Assembly (NCBI RefSeq): GCF_004681185.1
Contig: NZ_SRIF01000002.1
Location: 434,001 to 498,000 of the forward strand
Reading direction: 5' to 3'
DNA length: 64,000 nt
Source: Haloarcula amylovorans
GTDB lineage: Archaea; Halobacteriota; Halobacteria; Halobacteriales; Haloarculaceae
Shown here: one piece after another, positions 35,939-44,377 of the stretch
How positions within the stretch are numbered: the first letter of the stretch is position 1
Layout: the number at the start of each line of letters is the position of its first letter
Position numbers and translations under genes: made by a program
The notes under the pieces: generated by a model
Databases searched by the model: none
What the model was told of the DNA's origin: nothing
What the model saw: the letters and a program-made list of their open reading frames with translations, nothing else

Positions 35939-37387
35939 TTAGGGGTCCGTCCGATAGACTGCTTTCTCGTGCGTGTAGAATTCGTAGGCCGTCTGTCCCA
36001 TCTCTTTCTGCGTCTCGGACGAGGAGGCTTTCATCCCGCCGAACGGCATCTGTATCTGCGAGCCGGTCGTCGCACCGTTGACCTTAACGACGCCTGCTTC
36101 GATGGCGTTAGCGAACCGGCGCGCGGAGGCCATATCGGCGGTGAAGACACTCGACGAGAGTCCGAATTCGACGTCGTTCGCGATCTCGATCGCCTCATCG
36201 AAGTCTGACGCCTCCATAATCGAGAGGACCGGGCCGAAGACCTCCTCCTGAGCGATTCGCATATCACTGGTGACGTCGGTGAACACGGTGGGCTCGATGT
36301 AGTACCCCGATTCCAGTCCGTCCGGCCGGGTCCCACCAGTCAGTAGTGTTGCGCCCGCTTCCTTCGCGATATCGATGTAGTCGAAGTTCGTCTCGTCCTG
36401 CTCTTCGGAGACGGCTGGGCCCATATCGGGGTCGTCCATGCCCGGCCCGACCGAGAGGGACTCGGCTCGTTCGACGACGGCGTCTGTGAGTTCGTCGATG
36501 ACGTCTTCGTGGACGATGAGACGGCTGGTAGCGGTACACGCCTGGCCGGTGAGCCCGAAAGCGCCTCCGATGGCGGCGTCGGCCGCGTCCTCGATATCCG
36601 CGTCCGGAAGCACGACCTGTGGGTTCTTCCCGCCCATCTCCGTCTGGATAGGGATTCCACGGTCGGCGGCAGCCTGGGCGATCTGTCGACCGACGCCCGT
36701 GGACCCGGTGAACGAGATTCCGTCGATGCCGTCGTTCGTCGTCAGTTCGTCGCCGACGGTCGAGCCGGACCCGACGACGAGATTCACGACGCCGTCGGGG
36801 ACACCGGCTCGCTCGAGCAGTTCGACTAGTTGTTTGGCGATCATCGGGGTCTGCGACGAGGGCTTGAAGACGACGGTATTCCCCGTGACTAAGGCCGTCG
36901 CGAGCTTCCACGAAGGCGTCGCAATCGGGAAGTTCCAGGGCGTAACGAGCGCGACGGTCCCGAGCGGTTCGCGGATGGTGTAGGTGAACGTGTCGGGATC
37001 GCTGGAGGGAATCGTCTCTCCGGTCGCTGTCCGGGCATAGCTGGCGAAAAAGCGGAAGATTTCCGCGGCTCGAGATACCTCGCCGCGACTCGACGAGAGA
37101 GCTTTGCCTTCCTCTTTCGTCAGCGTCTGTGCGAGTTCGTCGACGTTGTCGTCGATGAGATCTGCGATGTCATATAACAGCGAATCGCGTTCGTCCGGCG
37201 TGGTTTCTTCCCACGCCTCGCTGGCCTCGGTAGCGACGTCCACCGCGTTGCGTGTCTGTTCTCGATCGGCCCGGGGGAACGTAGCGAGTGGGTCGTCGGG
37301 GACAGCAGGGTTTCGTACTGTCATCTCGTCGTCGCTGTCGCCCTCGATCCACTCGCCGTCGATGTACTGGTATCGCGTGTCGGTCAT
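35939..37387 (-). CDS. Aldehyde dehydrogenase, ketoglutarate-semialdehyde type
   Basis: The 482-residue NAD(P)-dependent enzyme has FTGSTGVGRQI, general base Glu250 (TEMGGKNPQVV) and nucleophile Cys284 (GQACTATSR). The C-terminal block VKVNGATTGSQIQMPFGGMK resembles 2,5-dioxopentanoate (alpha-ketoglutarate semialdehyde) dehydrogenases, which end pentose and hydroxyproline breakdown. ATG 37387 gives the family-like start MTDTRYQYIDGEW. It precedes the cyclodeaminase-like gene, 177 bp apart, on the same strand. Confidence 0.85.
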   Translation of the reverse strand: MTDTRYQYIDGEWIEGDSDDEMTVRNPAVPDDPLATFPRADREQTRNAVDVATEASEAWEETTPDERDSLLYDIADLIDDNVDELAQTLTKEEGKALSSSRGEVSRAAEIFRFFASYARTATGETIPSSDPDTFTYTIREPLGTVALVTPWNFPIATPSWKLATALVTGNTVVFKPSSQTPMIAKQLVELLERAGVPDGVVNLVVGSGSTVGDELTTNDGIDGISFTGSTGVGRQIAQAAADRGIPIQTEMGGKNPQVVLPDADIEDAADAAIGGAFGLTGQACTATSRLIVHEDVIDELTDAVVERAESLSVGPGMDDPDMGPAVSEEQDETNFDYIDIAKEAGATLLTGGTRPDGLESGYYIEPTVFTDVTSDMRIAQEEVFGPVLSIMEASDFDEAIEIANDVEFGLSSSVFTADMASARRFANAIEAGVVKVNGATTGSQIQMPFGGMKASSSETQKEMGQTAYEFYTHEKAVYRTDP

Positions 37388-37659
37388 AGTTGGGTAGCCT
37401 TCGGGATGGGTGGTCGACCGGACTTCCGAATCGGTGCGCCACACCACTTCCGAGCGGGACACAAACCGGGGTTTCACCGAGTCGCGGACCGGGCGTTCGG
37501 GTCGATCCGACGCCTAGCGACCGTCAGACTGGTTGCGTCCGTTCTATCCAGTCGTACAAGATAGAGCGTTATAAAATCACCGGTGACTCCGTGCTCAGTC
37601 CGATTCGTCCGAGTCTTGTCCTCGGGTGCGACGGTACGACGTCGCGCTCGCTGAAGGGT

Positions 37660-38796
37660 TTACACCGCCCGTTCCCAGAATCGGAGGAAATTCTCGCCCA
37701 GAATCCCCTCGACCTGTGCCGAGGGGAATCGCTCCCCGAGTTCCGCTCTGATCACCGGCCAGTCCGTATACGTTTTGAAATCGCCGATTCCGGCCGCGAT
37801 GTTTCGCTGCTCGACCTTCTCGCGGTCGAACCCTAGCTCGATGATGTGTTGCTTGTAATACTCGAGTAGTTCGCTGGGGAACTTCGCGTCCGCCGGATAG
37901 AAGTCAGTCCCGATGCCGATGTTGTCCGCACCGACGATCGAACGCGCGTAGTCGAGGTGCTCGAAGAAGATATCGAGCGTCGGCTGGGTTTCGCCCGGAG
38001 CGATGAACCACGGTAGCGTCACGATGCCGACATACCCGACTGCGTCGGCGAGCGCTTCCAGTTCCGCATCTGACTTGCCGCGATAGTGGTGCGAAACGCT
38101 CTGACAGGTGGCGTGTGTCACCGCGACCGGCTCGTCGGAGTATTCGATGGTATCCAGCGTCGTCCGTTTCCCGCAGTGAGAGACGTCGACGACCCCACCC
38201 AGTTCGTTGATCCGGTCGACCGCCGCGCGGCCGAATGTGGATAGACCGCCTTCAGAGGGGTCGTTACAGCCGGTGCCGAGCATATTTTGGTAGTTATACG
38301 TAAGCTGGAAAATACGCACTCCTTCGTTGTATAGCACGTCGATTCGATCCAGCGAGCCGTCGATGGCGGCCCCGACGTTCTGCGTGTTCAACACGATTCC
38401 CACGTCGTCGCTCCGTGCCACCTGGCGCGCGTCTTCCGGGGAAGTTACCTTGTGTAACCAGTCTGCGGCGTCGAACCTGGCTTGCCATCTCGAGAGGTCC
38501 CGTCGCTGCCCGGTCCGCTCAGAGACGTGTGACTCGTGCGTCCACGGGGTGACGCTGAGCAGATTGACGCCCGCGGCTTCGTAGATCTCTCTCACCTCGT
38601 CCCGAAACCCCTCGTCAGTTTCGAAGGCCCGGACTTCGTGGTCCCAGATCGCCTCCCAGCACTCGTCTTTTCGCTTTCCCGACGCGACCATCTCTCTGAT
38701 CGCCTCGTTGATCTGTTCGCTCCCGCCGTACGACCTGATGACCTGCTCCCACGGCGCTGACGACGTATAATCGAATACCGGCTGTTGGTCGGCCAT
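37660..38796 (-). CDS. Renal-dipeptidase-fold (M19) protein with unusual metal site
   Basis: The 378-residue protein shows M19 landmarks: GVRIFQLTYNYQNMLGTGC, VVDVSHCGKRTTLD, VTHATCQSVSHHYRGKSD and IGTDFYPAD. The two zinc His and the active Asp are there, but the N-terminal His-x-Asp is not, and the bridging-Glu region reads VLNTQNVGAAI without Glu. From memory, this subgroup lies near betaine-catabolism genes in some bacteria. The true substrate is unknown. ATG 38796 is chosen by homology. It is divergent from the BCCT transporter gene. Confidence 0.78.
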   Translation of the reverse strand: MADQQPVFDYTSSAPWEQVIRSYGGSEQINEAIREMVASGKRKDECWEAIWDHEVRAFETDEGFRDEVREIYEAAGVNLLSVTPWTHESHVSERTGQRRDLSRWQARFDAADWLHKVTSPEDARQVARSDDVGIVLNTQNVGAAIDGSLDRIDVLYNEGVRIFQLTYNYQNMLGTGCNDPSEGGLSTFGRAAVDRINELGGVVDVSHCGKRTTLDTIEYSDEPVAVTHATCQSVSHHYRGKSDAELEALADAVGYVGIVTLPWFIAPGETQPTLDIFFEHLDYARSIVGADNIGIGTDFYPADAKFPSELLEYYKQHIIELGFDREKVEQRNIAAGIGDFKTYTDWPVIRAELGERFPSAQVEGILGENFLRFWERAV

Positions 38797-39092
38797 ATCG
38801 TACCTCTGGTGGGATATCGGTTTAAATCTTGGGAGCCCACACCAGAGCCTGACGCTGTCGGTCCAGTCGCGACCGGTCACGGTATGTCGCTTTTCGAGGG
38901 TGAGTCTCAGTCGGCGAGGTCTCATGCTGGGTGGGCAAATCTGCCGGAGACGTCTGTGCTCCTCCGGGTATCGGACGGGGCTATCACGCCGTTTCCGACG
39001 GCGGGGAGAGACCCTACTTGTTCTAAACACCATGATAGATGGACCACAACCTATATCACGAATGAACTGAACAATTATGACGGAGCGATACT

Positions 39093-40751
39093 ATGGCTCA
39101 GTCAAGCGGGAGAAGCGTGTTCAGTCAGTTCGTAGATGAGATCGATACCATCCCGTTCGCGTTCGGGGCGCTCGTCACCTTCGTGTTTATCGGGTTGGCA
39201 GCCTTCCGGACCGAATGGATATCGAGTCAGATTACGACCGCGTTCAGCGTGTTCGGGGAGGGCCTCGCGTGGATGTACCTAGTAGCGATGCTAGTGATGC
39301 TCATCGTCTGTGTCTATCTGATGGTGAGCCCCTACGGACGAATCAAGCTGGGGGACGAGGACCCCGAGTACAGCAACTTCTCGTATCTGGCGATGTTCTT
39401 TTCGGCGGGTCTTTCGGCGGGAATCGTTTTCTTCGGTCCGGTCGAGGCCCTGACCCACTACGGAACCGTCCCACCCCTGTTCGCCGGGACTGCCGAGGCC
39501 GGGACGACGAGCGCGATGGTGCCGGCGCTCGCGTACTCGATCTTTCACTACGGCGTCTCGGCGTGGGGTGGATACCTCGCGATAGGCATTCCCGTCGCAT
39601 ACTACGCGTACAGACGCGATGCGCCCTTCCGAACGTCGACGGTGCTGATGCCTGTACTAGGGCGTGAAAACCTCAATGGCGTCATCGGGCGTACGATCGA
39701 CACCCTCGCGGTCGTCGCCACGCTCGGCGGTATCGCGACGGGACTCGGATTCATTGCGACGCAGATACTGGCCGGTATCACCTATCGGACCGGGATTCAG
39801 TTCGGGAACGTCGAGACGGTACTGGCCATTACCGGGATAACGATCATCTTCACGATATCGCTGATTGCCGGTGTGGACCGTGGGATCCGCCGACTCTCGG
39901 ACTTCAATATCGTCTTGATGACTGTCCTGCTGTTCGCGACGCTTGTCGGCGGTATCGTTATGAGCAGCATCTCCGAGCTGGCCGTGCTGAACACCGGTGC
40001 GCTGGCTGTTGGGACGTACATTCAGAACTTCTTCAGGATGAGCCTGTTCACCGGTGTGGGGCTCGAAGGTGGTACGGGATGGACGTCCTTCTGGACGGTG
40101 TTCTACTGGTCGTGGTGGATCGCGTGGGCGCCGTTCGTCGGCCTCTTCCTCGCACGCATCTCGAAGGGCCGAACCATCCGCGAGGTGCTGTTCACCGCAC
40201 TGGTGACGATGACGCTCGTCTCTATCGTCTGGTTCACCGTCATCGGCGGCACGTCGATGTTCCTCCAGCAGGCCGGCGTCGTGGACATTCTCGGTGCGGT
40301 CTCCCAGTACGGCGACGGTGTCGCCGGCTACGCGTTGTTCGGCGCGCTGCCACTCGGTGTACTGTGGCAACCACTGTTCCTGATCTTGGTGGTGACGTTC
40401 TTCGCGACGTCGGCGGACTCCTCGACGCTCGCCGTTGCGATGTTGACCACCGGCGGGAAAGAGAACCCCTCCAGCCTCAACCGGCTTTTCTGGGGCGTCC
40501 TGCAGGGCCTCATCGCCTCGATCCTGGTCGTGCTCGGCGGCGCGAGCGCGCTGCGGTCGTCGGTGATCGTTACTGGCGCTCCGTTCGCGGTCGTATGCGT
40601 TCTCTCGCTGTTCGTCTTCATGCGGGAACTCGGGTCCGACCACGGAGCGATGATATTCGACGGGAACCGAACGTGGTTCCGGAGTCCCGATTCCGCGAAC
40701 CAGTCTACGGACGTCGTCGCGGAGGAACCCACTCGCGCTACGGACGACTGA
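39093..40751 (+). CDS. BCCT-family betaine/carnitine/choline transporter
   Basis: The 552-residue protein has about 12 membrane helices and BCCT signatures: FFSAGLSAGIVFFGPVEAL and the Trp-rich FYWSWWIAWAPFVGLFLARIS followed by KGRTIRE. It imports a quaternary ammonium compound, coupled to Na or H. In the signature helix the usual glycine-rich GMGIG is replaced by GLSAG, so coupling ion and substrate are uncertain. Placed among catabolic genes, it probably feeds breakdown rather than osmoprotection. Confidence 0.92.
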   Translation: MAQSSGRSVFSQFVDEIDTIPFAFGALVTFVFIGLAAFRTEWISSQITTAFSVFGEGLAWMYLVAMLVMLIVCVYLMVSPYGRIKLGDEDPEYSNFSYLAMFFSAGLSAGIVFFGPVEALTHYGTVPPLFAGTAEAGTTSAMVPALAYSIFHYGVSAWGGYLAIGIPVAYYAYRRDAPFRTSTVLMPVLGRENLNGVIGRTIDTLAVVATLGGIATGLGFIATQILAGITYRTGIQFGNVETVLAITGITIIFTISLIAGVDRGIRRLSDFNIVLMTVLLFATLVGGIVMSSISELAVLNTGALAVGTYIQNFFRMSLFTGVGLEGGTGWTSFWTVFYWSWWIAWAPFVGLFLARISKGRTIREVLFTALVTMTLVSIVWFTVIGGTSMFLQQAGVVDILGAVSQYGDGVAGYALFGALPLGVLWQPLFLILVVTFFATSADSSTLAVAMLTTGGKENPSSLNRLFWGVLQGLIASILVVLGGASALRSSVIVTGAPFAVVCVLSLFVFMRELGSDHGAMIFDGNRTWFRSPDSANQSTDVVAEEPTRATDD

Positions 40752-41061
40752 GAGCATCGTCTTCGGCTTCTGCCGCTGCTCGCCCGCTCCCGGCTCGTTC
40801 TGACCGTATTCTTTCCTCACGTCTCCCCGGAGGCAACCGTGTGTGAACGTCGTAGCCCTGACCGATACCGCGGTCTCTTCGAGACCGGATAGTCCCCTCG
40901 AGTTCGTCGATATTGGTGCGGTTTCGCCTGGAAGCCGGTAAAGAGGGTGACTTTCAGCGTTAGATGCTGAACCCCCGCGGGACTACCGCTTCGGACAGTA
41001 CTCGACCGTCGCTCCAGGAGGGATAGTAACGCTTTTTTGTCGGTACCGAATCCGTGGGAAC
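40752..41061. other. Intergenic stretch before ridA
   Basis: No gene is seen in 310 bp. A T-rich CGCTTTTTTG at about 41031-41040 lies 25-30 bp before the GTG at 41062 and could be a weak TATA-like element or a terminator of the BCCT transcript. Confidence 0.3.
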
Positions 41062-41436
41062 GTGGAGCACATACAGACGGATACAGCGCCGTCCTTCGAC
41101 GGGCTTCCGATCGGACAGGCTACGAAACACGGAGACTCAATCTATCTCGCACAGTCGCCGCGGGACCCGGAAACCGAGGAACTGGTCAGTCGGGATCCCG
41201 CCGAGCAAGCCGAACAGGTCTTCGAGAACATCGAGGCCATCCTCTCGGCCGCTGGTTCGAGCTGCGAAGATATCGTGAAGGCGACCGTCTATCTCACTGA
41301 CTTCGACGACGCGGACGCCGTCAACCAGGTCTACAGGAAGTACGTCGGCGAACCGTTCCCGGCGCGCTGTGCCGTTCAGGTGGACGACCTGGCGGGTGAC
41401 ATGAAGGTCGAAATCGACGTCGTCGCGGCGGCCTGA
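41062..41436 (+). CDS. ridA: RidA-family enamine/imine deaminase
   Basis: The 124-residue protein has the YjgF/RidA fold with Arg102 (PARCAVQV) and Glu117 (VEIDVVA), the residues that bind the imine substrate. RidA hydrolyses reactive enamines or imines made by amino-acid dehydratases and oxidases. In this locus it may clear an imine made during breakdown of the imported compound. The start is GTG 41062. Confidence 0.88.
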   Translation: MEHIQTDTAPSFDGLPIGQATKHGDSIYLAQSPRDPETEELVSRDPAEQAEQVFENIEAILSAAGSSCEDIVKATVYLTDFDDADAVNQVYRKYVGEPFPARCAVQVDDLAGDMKVEIDVVAAA

Positions 41437-41785
41437 GTCCGGGCCCCGCGCTTCCCGAACCACATCAGTCGTCTCTCCTTCTCGCCGACCTCGTCCGGCA
41501 GGTCACTCACGGCTACGACGCTGATGTCGCCGCCGACGCTCGTCGCCTTTTCGGGAGTGAGTCAGTCGGGACACTCATCGATTCGCCGAAGCGACCACCG
41601 AGTGGGAACTGAGCGTCCCAGTCGGCCAGCGCTCGTACAGTGTCGCGGCGCCTGTGTACAGGTACTCCTCGGTGGCAGCGAGTCGCTCTCGGCGACACGC
41701 GTGAGTGTACCGATAGAGAACGATTGTTTCTATCTCGCGAATAATCGGGCCAGGTTTTATACCGGTGGTTTCCATACTTCAGAGC
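41437..41785. other. Intergenic stretch before the IclR gene
   Basis: About 350 bp with no recognised gene. It ends with the TATA box TTTTATA (41755-41761), whose centre is 28 bp before ATG 41786 of the IclR gene, fitting a leaderless start. Confidence 0.5.
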
Positions 41786-42559
41786 ATGACCGAGGACGAA
41801 CCGAACGGGGCTGGAACGATCGGGGCAACGGAAACCTCGTTTGCCATCATCGAACGGTTACGGGAGAGCGAGGGGGAACGGGTTACAGCGCTAGCAGACG
41901 AACTCGAGTTATCGAAGAGCACCGTTCATAACCACCTCAGAACGCTCAACCGGTTAGGTTACGTCGTCAAGGAAGGGAGCACGTACCACCTGGGACTGCG
42001 ATTTCTGGACCTGGGTGATGCAGCGCGGGCCCGGAGAAATCTCTACGAAGTCTCGAAACAGGAGATGGACGAACTGGTGTCGACTATCGACGAACACGGC
42101 CACGTCATGGTCGAAGAGATGGCGCGAGGGGTGTACATCTATCAGTCGAAGACCGAACGAGCCGTGCAGACTGACTCCCGTATCGGGACGACGGTCGATC
42201 TGCACGCTACCGCGGTCGGCAAAGCCTATCTCGCTCATCTCCCCGAGGAACGACAGCAGGAGCTACTCGACCAGCTCGACTTCGTACAGCGAACAGAATC
42301 GACGCACACCGACCGGGAGGCGTTAGAATCCGAACTCGTGGATATTCGTCAACAGGGGTACGCCCTCAACGATCAGGAATCGTTTGCCGGAATGCGAGCG
42401 GTCGGGGCGCCTGTCCTCGGTCCGAACGAACAGGTGCTAGCGTCGATAAGCGTCTCCGGCCCGACGACTAGAATGAGTGGAGACCGCTACCGGGTCGAGC
42501 TGCCCGAGATGGTCCAGGAGACCGCTCGCATTATCGGTATTAGAGCGACCTACTCGTAA
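41786..42559 (+). CDS. IclR-family transcription regulator
   Basis: The 257-residue protein has an N-terminal winged helix (about 13-75; ALADELELSKSTVHNHLRTLNRLGYV) and a C-terminal IclR effector domain (DLHATAVGKAYLAHL, GYALNDQES, GMRAVGAPVL). It is the likely local regulator of the BCCT, RidA, aldehyde dehydrogenase and M19 genes, with the imported substrate or a metabolite as ligand. ATG 41786 is supported by the leaderless promoter. Confidence 0.92.
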   Translation: MTEDEPNGAGTIGATETSFAIIERLRESEGERVTALADELELSKSTVHNHLRTLNRLGYVVKEGSTYHLGLRFLDLGDAARARRNLYEVSKQEMDELVSTIDEHGHVMVEEMARGVYIYQSKTERAVQTDSRIGTTVDLHATAVGKAYLAHLPEERQQELLDQLDFVQRTESTHTDREALESELVDIRQQGYALNDQESFAGMRAVGAPVLGPNEQVLASISVSGPTTRMSGDRYRVELPEMVQETARIIGIRATYS

Positions 42560-43150
42560 GCAAGAGCGAACAGTCGTTCTCTATCGCGACGTGCTCTCCC
42601 GACGGGACGATACGGTCACAGTCCAAACACGCTCCAGAATAATACCAGTACATACGTTATTTCGGTCGTATCCGTTGCCGGGATGGCAGCTATTGTGGCA
42701 CCTTGAATGCCGTTCCCAAACCACATGCGCGGGAGTCAGTCGGATAGCACTCGTGTTGACCCTCGGCCCGGCCGGACACTCCTGAATCTCCTAACATCTG
42801 TACGCTCGTTATTCAGTGTCGTCTACTCCGCAGGTCTCTCGGCTCACACCAGCTCGAGTAGGGAACCAGGTGAGTCGATTTTGCGACGATAGAGAGACTG
42901 TTCGGTATCGGTACAATTCAACCGTTTCGGTACGCTGGCTCTGTCGAGGTGAGCCGTCGACCATGGGTTCAGCGCTGGGCGCAGTCCGCGTCAGGGTTCG
43001 GGCTTCTACTACTCTCCGGTTCGGAGAGAGCACTTCTCGCTTTTGTGACGGTACTCTCGAGAGAGGGTCCACCGTAGTCGCTGACGAAGAGGCGTATCGG
43101 GGAGCGTGAGACGAAATCCTTTTATATTGGTGTGCGCCAGTGGTGGACAC
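42560..43150. other. Intergenic stretch without a recognised gene
   Basis: About 590 bp in which no frame on either strand looks like a conserved protein. The last part carries a strong TATA box TTTATA (43121-43126) for the small zinc protein gene. Confidence 0.4.
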
Positions 43151-43264
43151 ATGCGACAGGCACAGTACGAATGCACGGTGTGTGGAAGGACGCTCAGTTA
43201 CCGGACGACAAAACACAGCGGTTGCCCGGACTGCGGCTTCTTACCCGTTCACAGCGCGGACTGA
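43151..43264 (+). CDS. 37-residue zinc-ribbon (rubrerythrin-like) protein
   Basis: The frame encodes MRQAQYECTVCGRTLSYRTT, then KHSGCPDCGFLPVHSAD. Two CxxC pairs form a minimal zinc ribbon like the small rubrerythrin-like (DUF7129-like) proteins of haloarchaea. The TATA box TTTATA lies 27 bp before the ATG, so the gene is leaderless. The function is unknown. Confidence 0.65.
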   Translation: MRQAQYECTVCGRTLSYRTTKHSGCPDCGFLPVHSAD

Positions 43265-43423
43265 GGGCCGGAGCGAGCGCTGTCTGAAATAATCGCAGTA
43301 TATGATTGAACTGTCGTCCTCGGCCTGACGACCACGGGTGAGACACCGGACGAGTCCCTGCACTGCGGGTTGTGGTCGGCTCGCCCAGTCGGGATCGGCA
43401 GTCCGGTGACGAGGACGACAGAC

Positions 43424-44377
43424 CTACTCTAAATCGAAGCCCGCGTCCTCGCGTGACCCCTCGAACGGCGGTGCGAGTACGCCGCTGCTGTACTCGAATA
43501 TCTCTTCCCAGATTTCCCGCTTGATCTCGACGCCCTCGTTGACCATCTTTCCGACCCGTTCCTGCACGTCACTCGGCCGGAAGACCGTCGTGAAATCGGC
43601 TGCCTCGTCTTCGACGAACTGGTCGACGATTCCCTGTACCTCGTTCGGATACCGGGGATGGAGCGGGTCGATGCACACGGTCAGGAAGCCCGACTCTGCC
43701 GTCTGAAGCGGGCGGGCAGACGGCTCCATCGACCGTCGTAACAGTCGGTCCAGCAACCTCGTCTCAGCGTTCGAGTAGCGGTTCTCCTCCTCTCGGTCAA
43801 AGAACGCTTGCATCAGCGGGTAGTTTCGGTACTGATGGAGACCGCGCTCGATGGCGTCCAGTATCTTGACGTACCCGACCGACGGCTCGTCGAGTTCTCG
43901 TTCTGCGAGTAGTGGTTTCGGGTCCCCGGGCGTTCCGACGATGGTCCCCGCGCCCCTCTCCGTGTCCGCGTAGAGGACTATCGGGACGTACCCTCGTTCG
44001 GCCGCCCGATAGGCCGTATGACCGATGGTGGGCAGACTCTCGTCGCCAGAACTGATAGAGGCGTAGGTGATTCCGATCCCGTGTCGATGGGCCTGTGAGC
44101 AACTGAGGTCTAGTGCCGCCTCGCTTGAGACGAGACTCGGCTGTCCCCCACTGTCGACGATCGTAATCATCGAGGCATGGTCGGACAGCGAGAGAGCGGC
44201 TCGGTCCCACTCCGATAAGTCGTCTAAGAGGCGGTGGAGCGTCGTGAGTCCCGAGCCGCGATACGCTTCGGTCCACCGGATGGCGTCAGCGTTCGCCCGA
44301 GCGGTACCGTCCGGAAGCCCGGCGGCGGAGAAACACTGTCCGGCGAGTTGCGGGACTTCTCGAATGCTCAGCAACAT
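43424..44377 (-). CDS. Divergent Ldh_2 (malate/lactate dehydrogenase type 2)-like protein
   Basis: The 317-residue protein resembles the Ldh_2 oxidoreductase family in its layout: a helical start, AHRHGIGITYASI, HTAYRAAERGYVPIVLYAD and a C-terminal block FLTVCIDPLHPRYPNEVQ followed by GVEIKREIWEEIFEY. The family includes AllD and piperideine/pyrroline-2-carboxylate reductases. The usual SNHFG motif with the catalytic His is replaced by SISSGDES, so the activity may differ or be lost. Its ATG overlaps the stop of the upstream gene, so they are co-translated. Confidence 0.55.
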   Translation of the reverse strand: MLLSIREVPQLAGQCFSAAGLPDGTARANADAIRWTEAYRGSGLTTLHRLLDDLSEWDRAALSLSDHASMITIVDSGGQPSLVSSEAALDLSCSQAHRHGIGITYASISSGDESLPTIGHTAYRAAERGYVPIVLYADTERGAGTIVGTPGDPKPLLAERELDEPSVGYVKILDAIERGLHQYRNYPLMQAFFDREEENRYSNAETRLLDRLLRRSMEPSARPLQTAESGFLTVCIDPLHPRYPNEVQGIVDQFVEDEAADFTTVFRPSDVQERVGKMVNEGVEIKREIWEEIFEYSSGVLAPPFEGSREDAGFDLE

